A DNA stretch of 64,000 nucleotides from Duganella guangzhouensis (GCF_009674535.1 NZ_WKJK01000002.1:186001-250000), one strand, 5' to 3'; positions 1 through 10,548 are shown, numbered from the stretch's first letter. The notes: generated by a model from the letters alone, not told the origin. A program made the numbers and translations.

Positions 1-685
1 CGTCGCGCGCCTTGCTCAGCACATCGATATCGCCATACAGCGACGGCAACGCCAGCAAGGCGTCGCGCACCTGCGGCGCGTAATCCCTGGTCAGCGCCTG
101 CAGGTCCGGCACATCCTTGGCGCGCAGCGCGGCATGGATTTTAGCCTGATCGCGCTTGGCGGCCGGGCAGTGTTCCAGCAACGCGTGCAGCACGCCGACA
201 TGGGTCAGGTCCAGCCGCACATCGGTGAAGCCGGCCAGGGCCAGCGACGACAACGCCAGTTCCTGGATTTCGGCGTCGGCTTCGAGGCCGGCGTGACCGT
301 ACATTTCGCAACCGATCTGCAGCGGCTCGCGGGTGGCGTGCAGGCCCGATGGACGGGTATGCAGCACACTGCCGGCGTAGCACAGACGGGTGACCGAAGC
401 GCGGTTCAACAGGTGGGCGTCGATGCGCGCCACTTGCGTGGTCATGTCCGGGCGCAGGCCCAGCATGCGACCCGACAGCTGGTCGACCAGTTTGAAGGTG
501 CGCAGATCGGTGTCTTCACCGGCGCCGGTCAGCAGCGACTCCAGGTACTCCAGCAGCGGCGGCATCACCAACTCGTAGCCATACAAGCGGAAATTATCCA
601 GCATCAGGCGGCGCAACTCTTCAATTTTGCGCGCTTCCGACGGCAATACGTCGGCGATATTCTCAGGCAGCAGCCAATTCGGCAT
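1..685 (-). CDS. hisZ: ATP phosphoribosyltransferase regulatory subunit HisZ (3' end outside window)
   Basis: The visible part begins [18 protein letters not shown] and continues as a class II aminoacyl-tRNA synthetase-like fold related to HisRS, with a motif-2-like stretch around [18 protein letters not shown]. HisZ has no synthetase activity; it partners the short form of HisG in the first step of histidine synthesis. ATG is at 683-685. About 228 codons are seen and the C-terminus runs off the left edge, so it is partial only because of the window. It lies downstream of hflC on the same strand, as in other Burkholderiales (hflK-hflC-hisZ-purA), but a terminator-like hairpin in the gap suggests its own transcript. 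HisRS itself is encoded separately at 7931-9274, which supports HisZ over a second hisS. Confidence 0.85.
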   Translation of the reverse strand, partial: MPNWLLPENIADVLPSEARKIEELRRLMLDNFRLYGYELVMPPLLEYLESLLTGAGEDTDLRTFKLVDQLSGRMLGLRPDMTTQVARIDAHLLNRASVTRLCYAGSVLHTRPSGLHATREPLQIGCEMYGHAGLEADAEIQELALSSLALAGFTDVRLDLTHVGVLHALLEHCPAAKRDQAKIHAALRAKDVPDLQALTRDYAPQVRDALLALPSLYGDIDVLSKARD

Positions 686-787
686 GGGACTATTTAATTA
701 AGAAATGAACAATGCGGCGCACAGGCCACGGCCGCTTAACTGTACGGCCGAACCTGATATTTTACGCGAAAATGCGTCTTTAGAGGG

Positions 788-830
788 GAAAAAGATGCGA
801 TCCGGCAGGCCAAGGGCGCTGCCGGATCGT
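788..830 (-). terminator. Rho-independent terminator after hflC
   Basis: An 11-bp perfect inverted repeat (798-808 CGATCCGGCAG with 819-829) encloses a 10-base loop. On the minus strand it is followed within a few bases by a T-rich run (CATCTTTTTCCCC). It begins about 9 bases past the hflC stop, so it probably ends the hfq-hflX-hflK-hflC transcript ahead of hisZ. Confidence 0.7.
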
Positions 831-838
831 GGTGCGGC

Positions 839-1750
839 TTACTTTTTGGCCGGAGCCGGGGCTGCGCCGCCGGCGCCCGAGCCCTTGAAGTACTTGAAGA
901 AGTCGGAGCTGGCGTCCATCACCATCACGTCGCCGTGGTTCTTGAAGGTGGTGCGATAGGCTTCCAGGCTACGGTAAAACTTGTAGAACTCCGGATTGCG
1001 GCCAAACGCTTCGGCGTAGATGGCCGATGCCTTGGCGTCGCCCTCACCCTTGACCTCTTCGGCCTGGCGATAGGCTTCGGCCAGGATCACGGCGCGCTGG
1101 CGCTCCGCATCGGCGCGGATCTTCTCGGATTCAGCCGAACCGGTGGAACGCAGCTCGTTGGCGACGCGGGTACGCTCGGCCTTCATGCGCTCGTACACCG
1201 AGTTGTTGATCTGCTCAACATACTCGACGCGCTTGAGGCGCACGTCGATGATCTCGACCCCGATCTGCGCGGCATCCGCCACCACCTTGTTGCGGATCCC
1301 GTCCATCACCTTGCTGCGCTGGCCGGAGATCACCTCAGCCACGGTGCGCTTGCTGATTTCCTCGTTCAGCGCGGCCTTGATGATCTGCGACATGCGGTCA
1401 CGCGCACGGCTTTCGTCGCCGCCAAAGGTCACGTAGTACAGCTTGGGCTGATTCTCGTTGCGGCCAATGCGCCATTTGACGAAGCTGTCCACCAGGATGT
1501 TCATCTTCTCGGCGGTGATGAAGCGGTCGGCGTCCGGCGATTCGATGGTGGTGATGCGGTTATCCAGGAACACCACGTTCTGGAACGGTGGCGGCAGTTT
1601 GAAGTGCAGACCCGGCTCGCGTATCACTTCCTTGATCTGGCCCAGCGCGAACACGATCGCATATTTGCGCTGGTCGACCACGAACACGGTCGACGACAGC
1701 AGCATCAGCGCGATGAACGCCAGGACTACGGTGCTAGCTATGCGGTTCAT
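839..1750 (-). CDS. hflC: HflC, subunit of the HflKC membrane complex
   Basis: 303 residues. HflC is an SPFH/band-7 protein with an N-terminal membrane anchor (about residues 6-25) and a large periplasmic domain; with HflK it forms a cage around the FtsH protease and modulates its activity. Visible hallmarks are the anchor followed by VVDQRKYAIVFALGQIKEVI, the family stretch VFLDNRITTIESPD, and a long charged helix with AEAYRQAEEVKGEGDAKA. Length is usual. Start ATG 1748-1750 overlaps the hflK stop by one base (TAATG), indicating translational coupling. The C-terminus is short and Gly/Ala/Pro-rich (GSGAGGAAPAPAKK), commonly variable in this family. Confidence 0.95.
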   Translation of the reverse strand: MNRIASTVVLAFIALMLLSSTVFVVDQRKYAIVFALGQIKEVIREPGLHFKLPPPFQNVVFLDNRITTIESPDADRFITAEKMNILVDSFVKWRIGRNENQPKLYYVTFGGDESRARDRMSQIIKAALNEEISKRTVAEVISGQRSKVMDGIRNKVVADAAQIGVEIIDVRLKRVEYVEQINNSVYERMKAERTRVANELRSTGSAESEKIRADAERQRAVILAEAYRQAEEVKGEGDAKASAIYAEAFGRNPEFYKFYRSLEAYRTTFKNHGDVMVMDASSDFFKYFKGSGAGGAAPAPAKK

Positions 1751-3066
1751 TAACGGCTCTCCCGGTCACGTAAGGAGTCGCGCGAGCGCGGATCGCGCAC
1801 GCGGTTGACCTCCACCGACGGCATCAGGTCGGATGGCAAGGCGGTGGTGGACGATGGCGGATTGGCGGCCGCTTGCGCGGCGGCGCGTGCCGCCGCAGCC
1901 TGGGCGTCGGTGGCCGCGGCCTGGGCGATCAGCTTGTCCAGCGGCAGATACAGCAGATTGCTGCCGGTTTTGGCATCCACCATCACCTTGGAGGCGCTGG
2001 AGAAGATCTGCTGCATGGTGTCCAGATACATGCGGTCGCGCGTAACGGCCGGCGCCTTCTGGTACTCAACCAGCACCTGCTTGAAGCGCGAGGCGTTACC
2101 GGTGGCGTTTTCCACCACCATCGAGCGATAGGCTTCGGCCTCCTGCTGCAGACGCGAAGCGTAGCCGCGCGCTTTTGGAATGATGTCGTTGGCGTAGGCC
2201 TGGCCTTCATTCTTCTGGCGTTCCAGATCCTGGCCGGCCTTGACGGCGTCGTCAAACGCCACCTGCACCTGCTCCGGCGGCTGCACCGCCTGCAGCGTGA
2301 CGCTGGAAATCAGCACGCCGGAGGCGTAGCGGTCCAGAATCTGCTGCATCAATTGCTGGGTCTCGAAGGCGACCTTGTCGCGGCCCTCGTACAGCACGAA
2401 GTCCATCTTGTTGCGGCCGACGATTTCGCGGATCGAGGTTTCGGCCACCTGGCGCACCGTGTCTTCCTCGTCGCGGTTATTCATCAGCCACGCTACCGGG
2501 TTATTCAGCTTGAACTGCACGGCGAACTGAATGTCGATGATGTTTTCGTCATCGGTCAGCATCAGCGATTCGCGCGTCTGCTTGTTCTTGATATTGCCGC
2601 GATAGCCGATTTCCACCATGCGCATCTGCGATACCTTGACCGTTTCATCGCTCTGGAACGGATACGGCCAGCGCCAGTTAAAACCGGAGCCGGTGGTATG
2701 ACTGACCTTACCGAAGGTGTAGACCACGCCGGTCTGGCCTTCCTGCACGATGAACGAACCGCTGGCCAGCCAGATCAGCGCCACCACGGCGCCGATCGCG
2801 CCGGCGGTGGCGCGCACGCCGCCGCTGATGTCGGGACGCGGCGCGCCGCCGTCACCGCCACCATTGTTGTTGTCGCCGTTGGGACGCTTCTGACCAAACA
2901 AGCCATTCAGTTTCTGATTGAAGTCGCGCCACAGCTGTTCCATGTCGGGCGGACCTTCGCCGGGCTTCTTGCCTTCATTGGCCTGCGGCTTGTTGTCCTT
3001 CCCCCAGCGGGGGTCGTTCAGCGACAGCTTCAGGCCGAGTCGTTTCATAAGTGAGGAGACACGCAT
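1750..3066 (-). CDS. hflK: HflK, subunit of the HflKC membrane complex
   Basis: 438 residues from the chosen start (MRVSSLMKRLGLKLSLNDPRWG). Partner of HflC in the FtsH-regulating SPFH complex. A Gly/Asn-rich cytoplasmic N-terminus precedes one transmembrane segment (AIGAVVALIWLASGSFIV), then the band-7 domain (VQEGQTGVVYTFGKV) and a long helix (ARGYASRLQQEAEAYRSMVV). The ATG at 3066 shares one base with the hflX stop (TAATG), which favours it; a second ATG at 3048 (MKRLGL) is possible. The reading frame stays open further upstream but only inside hflX. The Ala/Thr/Ser/Pro-rich C-terminal tail is typical of low-conservation HflK ends. Confidence 0.93.
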   Translation of the reverse strand: MRVSSLMKRLGLKLSLNDPRWGKDNKPQANEGKKPGEGPPDMEQLWRDFNQKLNGLFGQKRPNGDNNNGGGDGGAPRPDISGGVRATAGAIGAVVALIWLASGSFIVQEGQTGVVYTFGKVSHTTGSGFNWRWPYPFQSDETVKVSQMRMVEIGYRGNIKNKQTRESLMLTDDENIIDIQFAVQFKLNNPVAWLMNNRDEEDTVRQVAETSIREIVGRNKMDFVLYEGRDKVAFETQQLMQQILDRYASGVLISSVTLQAVQPPEQVQVAFDDAVKAGQDLERQKNEGQAYANDIIPKARGYASRLQQEAEAYRSMVVENATGNASRFKQVLVEYQKAPAVTRDRMYLDTMQQIFSSASKVMVDAKTGSNLLYLPLDKLIAQAAATDAQAAAARAAAQAAANPPSSTTALPSDLMPSVEVNRVRDPRSRDSLRDRESR

Positions 3067-4232
3067 TAGTGTGATCCAACGTGAGTGAGGGTGGGACTGC
3101 TCTCTTCTGCTTCTAATTCTTCTTCTATATCGTAGGACGGCTGCTGTTGCAGACGCGCGCCCGGCGCGGCCTGGGCCCATTCGGTGATGGCGCCGCGCAG
3201 CAGATCCAGTCCGGCCCCAGTGCGGGCACTGAGGAAGACCCTGGAAATCTTATCATACTCATCTCGCTCGACAGAGGGTTCGAGACCCGCCGCGTCGATC
3301 TTATTCCACACCAGGATTTGCGGGATGTGGTCGGCGCCGATTTCCTGCAGCACCAGGTTGACCTGTTCGATCTGCTCCATGCGCACCGGCGACGCCGCGT
3401 CCACCACATGCAGCAGCAGATCGGCGTGGATGGTTTCCTCCAGCGTGGCGCGGAATGCCGCCACCAGCTGGTGCGGCAGCTCGCGCACGAAACCGACCGT
3501 GTCGGACAGCACCACGTGCCCTACTTCCTGGTTCATATAGACCCGGCGCGAGGTGGTGTCCAGCGTCGCGAACAACTGGTCGGCCGCATACACGCCAGCC
3601 TTGGTGACCGCGTTGAACAGGGTCGACTTGCCGGCATTGGTATAGCCGACCAGCGAGATCGAGAAAGTCTGGGTACGGTTGCGCGAACGGCGCTGGGTCT
3701 CATGCTGCTTGCGCAGCTTGGCCAGGCGCGCACGCAGCGCTTTGACGCGCTCACCAATCAGGCGGCGGTCAGTCTCCAGCTGGGTTTCACCAGGACCGCG
3801 CAGGCCGATACCGCCCTTTTGCCGCTCCAGGTGAGTCCAGCCACGGATCAGACGCGTGGCCAAGTGCTGCAACTGCGCCAGCTCGACCTGCAGCTTGCCC
3901 TCGTGGCTTTTGGCACGCTGGGCAAAGATATCAAGAATCAAGCTGGTCCGGTCCAGCACCCGAATGTTCAGGCGCTTTTCCAGATTGCGTTGCTGCGCCG
4001 GCGACAGCGCGTGATTGAAAATGACGATTTCGACGCGATCAGCCAGCACGGCCTGGCCGATTTCGTCGGCCTTGCCGCTGCCGACGAAATAAGCCGCGTC
4101 CGGGGAGGAGCGCTTTGCCGTGATGGTGGTCACCGGTTCGGCGCCCGCCGACCGTGCCAGCAGCTGCAATTCCTCGATGCTGGCGGCAAAGTCGCCCTGG
4201 CCGAAATCAATACCGACTAGAGCTGCGCGCAT
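3066..4232 (-). CDS. hflX: Ribosome-associated GTPase HflX
   Basis: 388 residues. HflX binds the large ribosomal subunit and splits stalled or idle 70S ribosomes, hydrolysing GTP. The sequence has the N-terminal HflX domain (about 1-180, including ELAQLQHLATRLIRGWTHLERQKGGIGLRGPGETQLE), then a GTPase domain with P-loop GYTNAGKSTLFN, G3 DTVGF and G4 NKID. The C-terminal stretch after about residue 365 is short and acidic. Located between hfq and hflK as in enteric and beta hfq operons; the stop overlaps hflK by one base. Start ATG 4230-4232 gives the conserved MRAALVGIDFG. Confidence 0.96.
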   Translation of the reverse strand: MRAALVGIDFGQGDFAASIEELQLLARSAGAEPVTTITAKRSSPDAAYFVGSGKADEIGQAVLADRVEIVIFNHALSPAQQRNLEKRLNIRVLDRTSLILDIFAQRAKSHEGKLQVELAQLQHLATRLIRGWTHLERQKGGIGLRGPGETQLETDRRLIGERVKALRARLAKLRKQHETQRRSRNRTQTFSISLVGYTNAGKSTLFNAVTKAGVYAADQLFATLDTTSRRVYMNQEVGHVVLSDTVGFVRELPHQLVAAFRATLEETIHADLLLHVVDAASPVRMEQIEQVNLVLQEIGADHIPQILVWNKIDAAGLEPSVERDEYDKISRVFLSARTGAGLDLLRGAITEWAQAAPGARLQQQPSYDIEEELEAEESSPTLTHVGSH

Positions 4233-4274
4233 ACGACGGTCAGACGTTGTGGGAAGAAGCGATACTGCAAACGC

Positions 4275-4511
4275 TTATTCCGCTTCGTTTTCAATATTGA
4301 GGTTGACGGCGCGCGCCGGTACCACGGTGGAGATGGCGTGCTTGTAGACCATCTGGGTCACGGTGTTACGCAGCAAAACGACGTATTGGTCGAACGATTC
4401 GATATGGCCTTGCAGCTTGATGCCGTTGACCAGATAGATCGAGACAGGAACGTGCTCTTTGCGCAAGGCGTTCAGGAATGGGTCTTGTAACAGTTGCCCT
4501 TTGTTGCTCAT
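4275..4511 (-). CDS. hfq: RNA chaperone Hfq
   Basis: 78 residues. Sm-like protein forming a hexameric ring that pairs small RNAs with mRNAs and affects mRNA stability. The Sm1 part ([40 protein letters not shown]) and Sm2 signature YKHAIST are intact; the Q8/F42/Y55/K56/H57-type residues of the RNA-binding faces are recognisable. The tail after VVPAR is short and acidic (NIENEAE), as in other beta Hfq proteins. It lies between der and hflX on the minus strand. Confidence 0.98.
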   Translation of the reverse strand: MSNKGQLLQDPFLNALRKEHVPVSIYLVNGIKLQGHIESFDQYVVLLRNTVTQMVYKHAISTVVPARAVNLNIENEAE

Positions 4512-4672
4512 AACAGCTCCATTTTATGTTGTTGTGTTGGAAGTGGAGGCGAAACGCTTGATTTCAAGTACGTGGCCCAGCGAAAAGTCACAAAAAAGTC
4601 AAACAATTTTCGCTGAAACACCGCTCGCCACGTCAAAAGTGGTGCTTCTAAGCCACTGTAACCTGTTTTTGT

Positions 4673-4701
4673 TTTTTTTGCAGGGTGTTCCTGCAAAAAA
4701 A
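4673..4701. other. A/T-flanked perfect hairpin between der and hfq
   Basis: Seven Ts then GCAGG (4673-4684), a five-base loop, then CCTGC and seven As (4690-4701): a 12-bp perfect stem. On either strand the Ts lie in the 5' arm and the As in the 3' arm, so if the whole stem forms there is no free U tail as in a normal terminator. It lies 6 bases past the der stop. It could act as a processing or anti-terminating structure, or as a terminator if only the GC core forms. The rest of the 195-base der-hfq gap is AT-rich on the minus strand and probably holds the hfq promoter, but I could not assign convincing -35/-10 boxes. Confidence 0.5.
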
Positions 4702-4706
4702 CCGCT

Positions 4707-6053
4707 TTATTTTTCGGAAGATTTGGCGAACGGATTCTTACCGGTACGCAGTTCGATCCGCAACGGCGTACCGACCAGGTTAAACGTCTCGCGGAAATGC
4801 TTCTCCAGATAACGTTTGTACGGTTCGCTGATCGCATCCAGGGCGTTGCCGTGGATGACGATCACCGGCGGATTCATGCCGCCCTGGTGGGCATAACGCA
4901 TCTTCGGACGGATCGAGCCCTTGCGCTTCGGCTCCTGCTTTTCCACCGCTTCGATCAGCGCGCGGGTCAGCTTAGGCGTCGACAGATCGGCGAAGGCGGC
5001 GGCGTAGGCCTGGTTCAGCGATTTCATCAGCGGGCCGATGCCCTGCGCCTTCAGCGCCGAGATGAAGTGCATCTTGGCGAAACCGAGGAAGTCCAGCTTG
5101 CGGTCGATGTCGATCTTGATCTCGTCGCGCTGCCACGATTCCAGACCGTCCCACTTGTTGACGGCAATGACCAGCGCGCGGCCGGTTTCCAGCACGAAGC
5201 CGGCGATGTGGGCGTCCTGCTCGGAGATGTCCTGCTGGGCGTCCAGCATCAGCACCACCACGTTGGCTTCCGAGATCGATTGCAGCGTCTTCACCACCGA
5301 GAACTTCTCGATCGCTTCAAACACTTTGCCGCGGCGGCGGATGCCGGCGGTGTCGATCAGCGTGTACTGCTTGCCTTCGCGCTCGAACGGAATCTCGATC
5401 GAATCGCGGGTGGTACCCGGCATGTCGAAGGCGATCACGCGCTCTTCGCCCACCAGGGTGTTGATCAGCGTCGACTTGCCGACGTTGGGACGGCCGACCA
5501 GCGCGATCTTGATGCCGCGATCGGTCTTCTCCAGCTCTTCCGGATCTTCCGGACGCTGTTCGAAAGCGGTGTTCAACGCCAGGTCCACCAGATCGTGGAC
5601 GCCATCGCCGTGGGCCGAAGAAATGACCGCCGGTTCGCCCATCCCCAGTTCATAGAAGTCCGCGACCACGGCGTTGTAGCGCATGCCCTCGGCCTTGTTC
5701 ACGACCAGGATCACCGGACGACCGCTCTTGCGCAGGAAGTCGGTGATGGTCTTGTCGTGCGGCGTCAGACCCTGACGGCCGTCGACCAGAAACACGACCA
5801 CGTCGGCTTCGGCCACGGCCTGCTTGGTCTGCTTGGCCATCTGATGCAGGATGCCTTCCTTGGCCACCGGCTCAAAGCCGCCGGTGTCAATAACGAGGAA
5901 GGGACGTTCGCCGACACGGCCCTCGCCATAGTGACGATCGCGCGTCAACCCAGGCAAGTCCGCCACCAGCGCATCGCGCGAGCGGGTCAGACGATTAAAC
6001 AAGGTCGATTTCCCTACATTGGGTCGACCCACTAGTGCGATTACCGGCTTCAT
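4707..6053 (-). CDS. der: Ribosome biogenesis GTPase Der (EngA)
   Basis: 448 residues. Der is an essential tandem GTPase needed for 50S subunit maturation. Two GTPase domains each show [10 protein letters not shown] (residues 8 and about 187), DTGGF/DTAGI G3 motifs and NKAEG/NKWDG G4 motifs, followed by the C-terminal KH-like domain ([30 protein letters not shown]). Length and order are standard. The ATG at 6053 follows the bamB stop by 5 bases, so bamB and der are likely co-transcribed and coupled. Confidence 0.97.
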   Translation of the reverse strand: MKPVIALVGRPNVGKSTLFNRLTRSRDALVADLPGLTRDRHYGEGRVGERPFLVIDTGGFEPVAKEGILHQMAKQTKQAVAEADVVVFLVDGRQGLTPHDKTITDFLRKSGRPVILVVNKAEGMRYNAVVADFYELGMGEPAVISSAHGDGVHDLVDLALNTAFEQRPEDPEELEKTDRGIKIALVGRPNVGKSTLINTLVGEERVIAFDMPGTTRDSIEIPFEREGKQYTLIDTAGIRRRGKVFEAIEKFSVVKTLQSISEANVVVLMLDAQQDISEQDAHIAGFVLETGRALVIAVNKWDGLESWQRDEIKIDIDRKLDFLGFAKMHFISALKAQGIGPLMKSLNQAYAAAFADLSTPKLTRALIEAVEKQEPKRKGSIRPKMRYAHQGGMNPPVIVIHGNALDAISEPYKRYLEKHFRETFNLVGTPLRIELRTGKNPFAKSSEK

Positions 6054-6058
6054 TCTTC

Positions 6059-7198
6059 TTACTCGACCGCTAGCGCGGTCACTGTCCCTGATTGGGTTTG
6101 GAAAATCAAATTCGTGCCAGCGACGACAGGATCAGCGTTGATCGCGCTGCCGTCGGTCGCCACACGACCTATGAACGAACCATCTTCCCGCGACAGGAAG
6201 TGGATGTAACCCTGGTAGTCGCCCACCGCCACCGTGCGTCCATAGGACACAGGAGTGGACAGCACGCGGTACGACAACTTGTCGTTCTTCCAGGCGTTGG
6301 CGCCGTTTTCACGGCTATAGGCGGCCACGTCGCCTTTTTCGTCCGAGACGAATACAAAACGCTGATCCACCGCCACGCCACGATCGGACGAAGCGGCCTT
6401 GCTCCAGTGCGGCGCGCCGGTGGTGGCGTCAAAGCATGCCACCCGACCCTGATACGACACGGCGCACACGTCTTTTTCAAAAATCACCGGGGTGCCGGCG
6501 ATGTCGGTTACACGTTCCAGCTCAGTGGCGCCGCGTGGCTCACCGACCACCACTTCAAAGCGCTGCAGGCCACCGGCCACGTTCAGCGCCAGCAGCTTGC
6601 CGCCCGGCTGGGCGATGTAGGCGTTCTGACCGTTGATGACCATGCCCGGCGCATTGCGCAGGGTCAGGGCCGGCACGGTACGGGTCACGTTCCACTTTTT
6701 GGCGCCGGTCTTGGCGTCGTAACCGGTGATCATGTTGTCGACGCTGCGCACCACCACCACGCCATTGCCTACTTCCGGCGACGACAGCACTTCGCTGGTC
6801 GCCTGAGCTTTCCACAGCTGCTTGCCGCTGACGTCATACGCCAGTATCTGGCCCTTGGCGCCGCCCACCACCACCACTTCGCCATCGGTGCCAACGCCGG
6901 CCGTCAGGTCGGTGCCGGTCTTGACGCGCCACGCTTCCTTGCCGGTGGCGGCGTTCAGGCGTACCAGCACGCCGTCGGCATCGGCCACGTACACGCTGTC
7001 GCCGGCCAATGCCGGAGTGAACACCGCGTTGCCAGCTTTGCCCAGCGAGTATTTCCACACCACTTTAGGATTCAGCGATGGATTTTTCAGCTCCACCAGC
7101 GGCACCGGCTGGGTCTTGCTTTCTTTAGATCCGAACAAGGAACAACCGGCCAACATCGCAAACACGCTTGCTGCAACAACTTTTTCGGTAATACGCAT
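6059..7198 (-). CDS. bamB: Outer membrane assembly lipoprotein BamB
   Basis: 379 residues. BamB is the beta-propeller lipoprotein of the BAM complex that inserts beta-barrel proteins into the outer membrane. The N-terminus is a lipoprotein signal with lipobox LAGC ([20 protein letters not shown]); the rest is eight WD/PQQ-like blades with repeated motifs such as [36 protein letters not shown] and [14 protein letters not shown]. It sits between yfgM and der, the usual proteobacterial order. Confidence 0.95.
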   Translation of the reverse strand: MRITEKVVAASVFAMLAGCSLFGSKESKTQPVPLVELKNPSLNPKVVWKYSLGKAGNAVFTPALAGDSVYVADADGVLVRLNAATGKEAWRVKTGTDLTAGVGTDGEVVVVGGAKGQILAYDVSGKQLWKAQATSEVLSSPEVGNGVVVVRSVDNMITGYDAKTGAKKWNVTRTVPALTLRNAPGMVINGQNAYIAQPGGKLLALNVAGGLQRFEVVVGEPRGATELERVTDIAGTPVIFEKDVCAVSYQGRVACFDATTGAPHWSKAASSDRGVAVDQRFVFVSDEKGDVAAYSRENGANAWKNDKLSYRVLSTPVSYGRTVAVGDYQGYIHFLSREDGSFIGRVATDGSAINADPVVAGTNLIFQTQSGTVTALAVE

Positions 7199-7246
7199 CT
7201 TTTTAACCTTGATCTGGATAGGCGCGGCCCACGCCGCGCCGGGAAA

Positions 7247-7900
7247 TTACGCTGCGCCTTTGTCGGCTGGTACGGAACCGCCAATCGCTTCCAGCTTCAA
7301 CTGGATCAGCTGACGGCCCGGATTCTTCTTGTCGGTCGCATCCAGCGCGGCCTGATAGGCGCTGCGCGCTTCTGCCAGCTTGTTCTGCGCGGCCAGAATG
7401 TCACCCTTGCGGTCAGCCACGGCGCCGGCAAACGCTGGCGGCACATCGCCGGCCAGGGTCTTCAGCGCTTCATCGTAGGCTTTTTCGTCCAGCAGCACGC
7501 CGGCCAGACGGATCTTGGCCACCGCCTTGAACTCATCCGAACCATGTTCCGCAGCCCATTGCAGCTGGGCCTTGGCCGATTTCAGGTCATTGGCTTCGAA
7601 CGCGCTCTTGGCCGCCACCAGTGCGCCCATCGGCGCGTAGGCGGTGCTACCAAATTTGCTTTCCATGTCGCCGGCGGCGCGCAGCACCTTGGCGTTGTCC
7701 TTGGCCTGCACCGCGTTCTGCAGCTCTTCGTACAGCGCCGAAGCTTGCGAAGCCTGGCTGCGCTGGTAGTAGTTCCAGCCGGTCCAGCCGGAGTACGCCG
7801 CGAGGCCGGCGATCAGCACCCAGGTCGTGGCGTTGCCGTACTTGTCCCACCATGCTTTGAGGGACGCTATCTGTTCTTGTTCTTCAAGATCGTATGCCAT
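7247..7900 (-). CDS. yfgM: YfgM family tetratricopeptide protein, SecYEG/periplasmic chaperone ancillary factor
   Basis: 217 residues. A short cytoplasmic N-terminus (MAYDLEEQEQIASLKAWWDKYG) precedes one transmembrane segment (ATTWVLIAGLAAYSGWTGW) and a periplasmic TPR-like domain (about 50-210), the layout of YfgM/DUF2133 proteins. In E. coli YfgM binds SecYEG and the chaperone PpiD. The family usually starts with YD/YxxEEQEQ...LKxWW, seen here. Neighbours hisS upstream and bamB downstream match the E. coli hisS-yfgM-bamB order. Function is taken from the family, not shown here. Confidence 0.88.
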   Translation of the reverse strand: MAYDLEEQEQIASLKAWWDKYGNATTWVLIAGLAAYSGWTGWNYYQRSQASQASALYEELQNAVQAKDNAKVLRAAGDMESKFGSTAYAPMGALVAAKSAFEANDLKSAKAQLQWAAEHGSDEFKAVAKIRLAGVLLDEKAYDEALKTLAGDVPPAFAGAVADRKGDILAAQNKLAEARSAYQAALDATDKKNPGRQLIQLKLEAIGGSVPADKGAA

Positions 7901-7930
7901 GGTCTTCGTCTGCGCTTATCGTTGAGTGAA

Positions 7931-9274
7931 TTAGTGGTTGCAGTGCTCGTCGTGCACGTGATGGTGATGATCGCCGCTGTCGGTGATTTGATCGACCACG
8001 AAGTCTACTACGTCGTCGAACGGCACCGTGGTTTGTTGCTGCTCCCCTTCCGCCGCGCGCATCGATTTCACGGCGGCGGTGTTATTGGTGACTTCATCTT
8101 CGCCGATGATGATGGCGTAGGCGGCGCCGCTGCCGTCGGCCTTCTTCATCTGCGATTTGAAGCTGCCGGCACCGGCCGCGGTGGCGCCGTGCATGATGAC
8201 GTCCAGGCCGGCGTCGCGCAGGCGCTCGCCCAGCACGAAGGTTTGCAGCTGCGCCGCTTCGCCCTGGTGCACCAGGTAGACGTCGCACTGGCCAGGCGCT
8301 TCCGGCTCGCCGGCTTCCTTCATCAGCTCCAGCAGGCGCTCGATGCCCATGGCGAAACCGACGGCGGGCGTTGGCTTGCCGCCGAAGGAGGCGATCAGCG
8401 GATCGTAACGGCCGCCGGCGCACACCGTGCCTTGCGAGCCCAGTGAGTCGGTGACCCATTCGAACACGGTACGGTTGTAGTAATCCAGACCGCGCACCAG
8501 GCGGGTGTTGATCACATACGGGATGTTGTTGTGGTCCAGGATCTTGCGCACGCCGTTGAAGTGGGCCAGCGATTCCTCGCCCAGGTAATCCATCAGCTTC
8601 GGCGCGGCGTTGACCATCTCTTGCATCGCCGGGTTCTTGGTGTCCAGAATACGCAGCGGGTTGCTGTGCAGGCGGCGCTTGGCTTCGGCGTCGAGGATGT
8701 CCTCGTGCTTTTCCAGATAGGCGATCAGGTCGACGCGGTGGCGCGCGCGCTCTTCGGCGTCGCCGATCGAGTTCAGTTCCAGGCGGATCTCCGGCAGGCC
8801 CAGGTCATCCCACAGGCGGCGGCACATGATGATCAGTTCCGCGTCCACGTCCGGGCCGGTGAAGCCGACCGCTTCGCAGCCGAACTGGTAGAACTGGCGA
8901 TAGCGGCCGCGCTGCGGACGCTCGTGGCGGAACATCGGGCCGGTGTACCACAGGCGCTTCGGACCTTCGTAGACCAGGTTATGTTCGATCACCGCGCGCA
9001 CGGCGCCGGCGGTGCCTTCGGGACGCAGCGTCAGCTGGTCGCCGTTCATCGAGTCTTCGAAGGAGTACATTTCCTTTTCAACGATGTCGGTGACGGCACC
9101 GATCGCGCGTTTGAACAGCGCGGTGTCTTCCACGATCGGGGTGCGGATCTGCTGGAAGCCATAGCTCTGCACCACCGATTGTGCGGTGTTCTCAAACAGC
9201 TGCCACAGGTGCGAGTCCTGCGGCAGGATGTCATTCATGCCCTTAACGGCGACGATTTTTTCAGATTTGGACAT
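7931..9274 (-). CDS. hisS: Histidyl-tRNA synthetase
   Basis: 447 residues. Class IIa synthetase charging tRNA-His. Motif 2 ([17 protein letters not shown], near 120), the HisRS-specific [14 protein letters not shown] (near 270) and motif 3 (near 320, [13 protein letters not shown]) are intact, followed by the anticodon-binding domain. Unusual for the family is the C-terminal tail, rich in His and ending [13 protein letters not shown]. The start (ATG 9272-9274) lies inside the end of ispG, a 14-base overlap, implying coupling. Confidence 0.97.
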   Translation of the reverse strand: MSKSEKIVAVKGMNDILPQDSHLWQLFENTAQSVVQSYGFQQIRTPIVEDTALFKRAIGAVTDIVEKEMYSFEDSMNGDQLTLRPEGTAGAVRAVIEHNLVYEGPKRLWYTGPMFRHERPQRGRYRQFYQFGCEAVGFTGPDVDAELIIMCRRLWDDLGLPEIRLELNSIGDAEERARHRVDLIAYLEKHEDILDAEAKRRLHSNPLRILDTKNPAMQEMVNAAPKLMDYLGEESLAHFNGVRKILDHNNIPYVINTRLVRGLDYYNRTVFEWVTDSLGSQGTVCAGGRYDPLIASFGGKPTPAVGFAMGIERLLELMKEAGEPEAPGQCDVYLVHQGEAAQLQTFVLGERLRDAGLDVIMHGATAAGAGSFKSQMKKADGSGAAYAIIIGEDEVTNNTAAVKSMRAAEGEQQQTTVPFDDVVDFVVDQITDSGDHHHHVHDEHCNH

Positions 9275-10526
9275 ATTCTTTACTGTAGTTCTTCTTCACG
9301 TAATTCAGTACGATTTCCTGGAATTCCTCGACGATGCGCTCACCGCGCAGCGTGGCCACCTTGGCGCCATCGACAAACACCGGCGCCGCCGGCGATTCGC
9401 CCGTGCCCGGCAAACTGATGCCGATGTTGGCATGCTTGGATTCGCCCGGGCCGTTAACGATGCAGCCCATCACGGCCACGTTCATCGCCTCCACGCCCGG
9501 ATAGGTCTTTTTCCACTCCGGCATCTGCTCGCGCAGGAAGGTCTGGATGTTATCCGCCAGCTCCTGGAACGTGGTCGAGGTGGTGCGGCCGCAGCCTGGG
9601 CACGCGATCACCATCGGCGTGAACTTGCGCAGGCCCATGGTCTGCAGGATCTCCTGGCCGACCACCACTTCCTTGGTACGGTCGCCGCCCGGTTCCGGCG
9701 TCAGCGAGATGCGGATCGTATCGCCGATGCCCTCTTGCAGCAGCACCGACAGCGCGGCGGTCGAAGCAACGATGCCCTTGCTGCCCATGCCGGCCTCGGT
9801 CAGGCCCAGATGCAGCGGATAGTCGCATCGCTTGCCCAGTTCACGGTACACCGCGATCAAATCCTGCACGCCCGAGACTTTGCACGACAGGATGATCTTG
9901 TCGCGCGCCAGGCCCAGTTCTTCCGCGCGTTGCGCGTTTTCGATGGCCGAGGTAATCAGCGCCTCGTACATCACCTGCTGCGCGGTCCACGGATTCGCGC
10001 GCACCGCGTTTTCGTCCATGATGCGCGCCAGCAGCGCCTGATCCAGGCTGCCCCAGTTGACGCCGATGCGCACCGGCTTGTCGTGGCGCGCCGCCACTTC
10101 GATCATTTGCGCAAACTGCGTATCGCGCTTGGCGCCCTTGCCAACGTTGCCCGGGTTGATGCGGTACTTGGACAGCGCCTTGGCGCACTCCGGATAATCG
10201 TTCAGCAGCGTGTGGCCGTTGTAATGGAAATCGCCCACCAGCGGCACATCGACTTCCATCTTGTCCAGCTGCTCGCGGATGTAGGGCACCGCTTCGGCGG
10301 CTTCCGGACGATCCACGGTCAGGCGCACCAGTTCCGAACCCGCGCGCGCCAGATCGCGGATCTGGATCGCGGTTTCGATGGCGTTGGCGGTGTCGGTGTT
10401 GGTCATCGACTGCACCACCACCGGGGCGTCGCCGCCGACCCAGATCTTGCGCTCGCCGTGCTGGATCAGCACGCGGCGGCTGGCGCGGCGGTCGATGGGT
10501 CCCGAAGGAATAGCAGTTTGCGTCAT
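9261..10526 (-). CDS. ispG: 4-hydroxy-3-methylbut-2-enyl diphosphate synthase (flavodoxin), IspG/GcpE
   Basis: 421 residues. Catalyses the reductive ring opening of MEcPP to HMBPP in the MEP isoprenoid pathway, using a [4Fe-4S] cluster. The N-terminal TIM-barrel start ([30 protein letters not shown]) and the C-terminal cluster cysteines in ACPGCGRTT and [11 protein letters not shown] are visible. It is somewhat longer than E. coli IspG (372), as in other betaproteobacteria, which carry an insert. It overlaps hisS downstream and is 22 bases from rodZ. Confidence 0.96.
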   Translation of the reverse strand: MTQTAIPSGPIDRRASRRVLIQHGERKIWVGGDAPVVVQSMTNTDTANAIETAIQIRDLARAGSELVRLTVDRPEAAEAVPYIREQLDKMEVDVPLVGDFHYNGHTLLNDYPECAKALSKYRINPGNVGKGAKRDTQFAQMIEVAARHDKPVRIGVNWGSLDQALLARIMDENAVRANPWTAQQVMYEALITSAIENAQRAEELGLARDKIILSCKVSGVQDLIAVYRELGKRCDYPLHLGLTEAGMGSKGIVASTAALSVLLQEGIGDTIRISLTPEPGGDRTKEVVVGQEILQTMGLRKFTPMVIACPGCGRTTSTTFQELADNIQTFLREQMPEWKKTYPGVEAMNVAVMGCIVNGPGESKHANIGISLPGTGESPAAPVFVDGAKVATLRGERIVEEFQEIVLNYVKKNYSKEYVQI

Positions 10527-10548
10527 GGTTGTGCTCTTACTTGTACTC

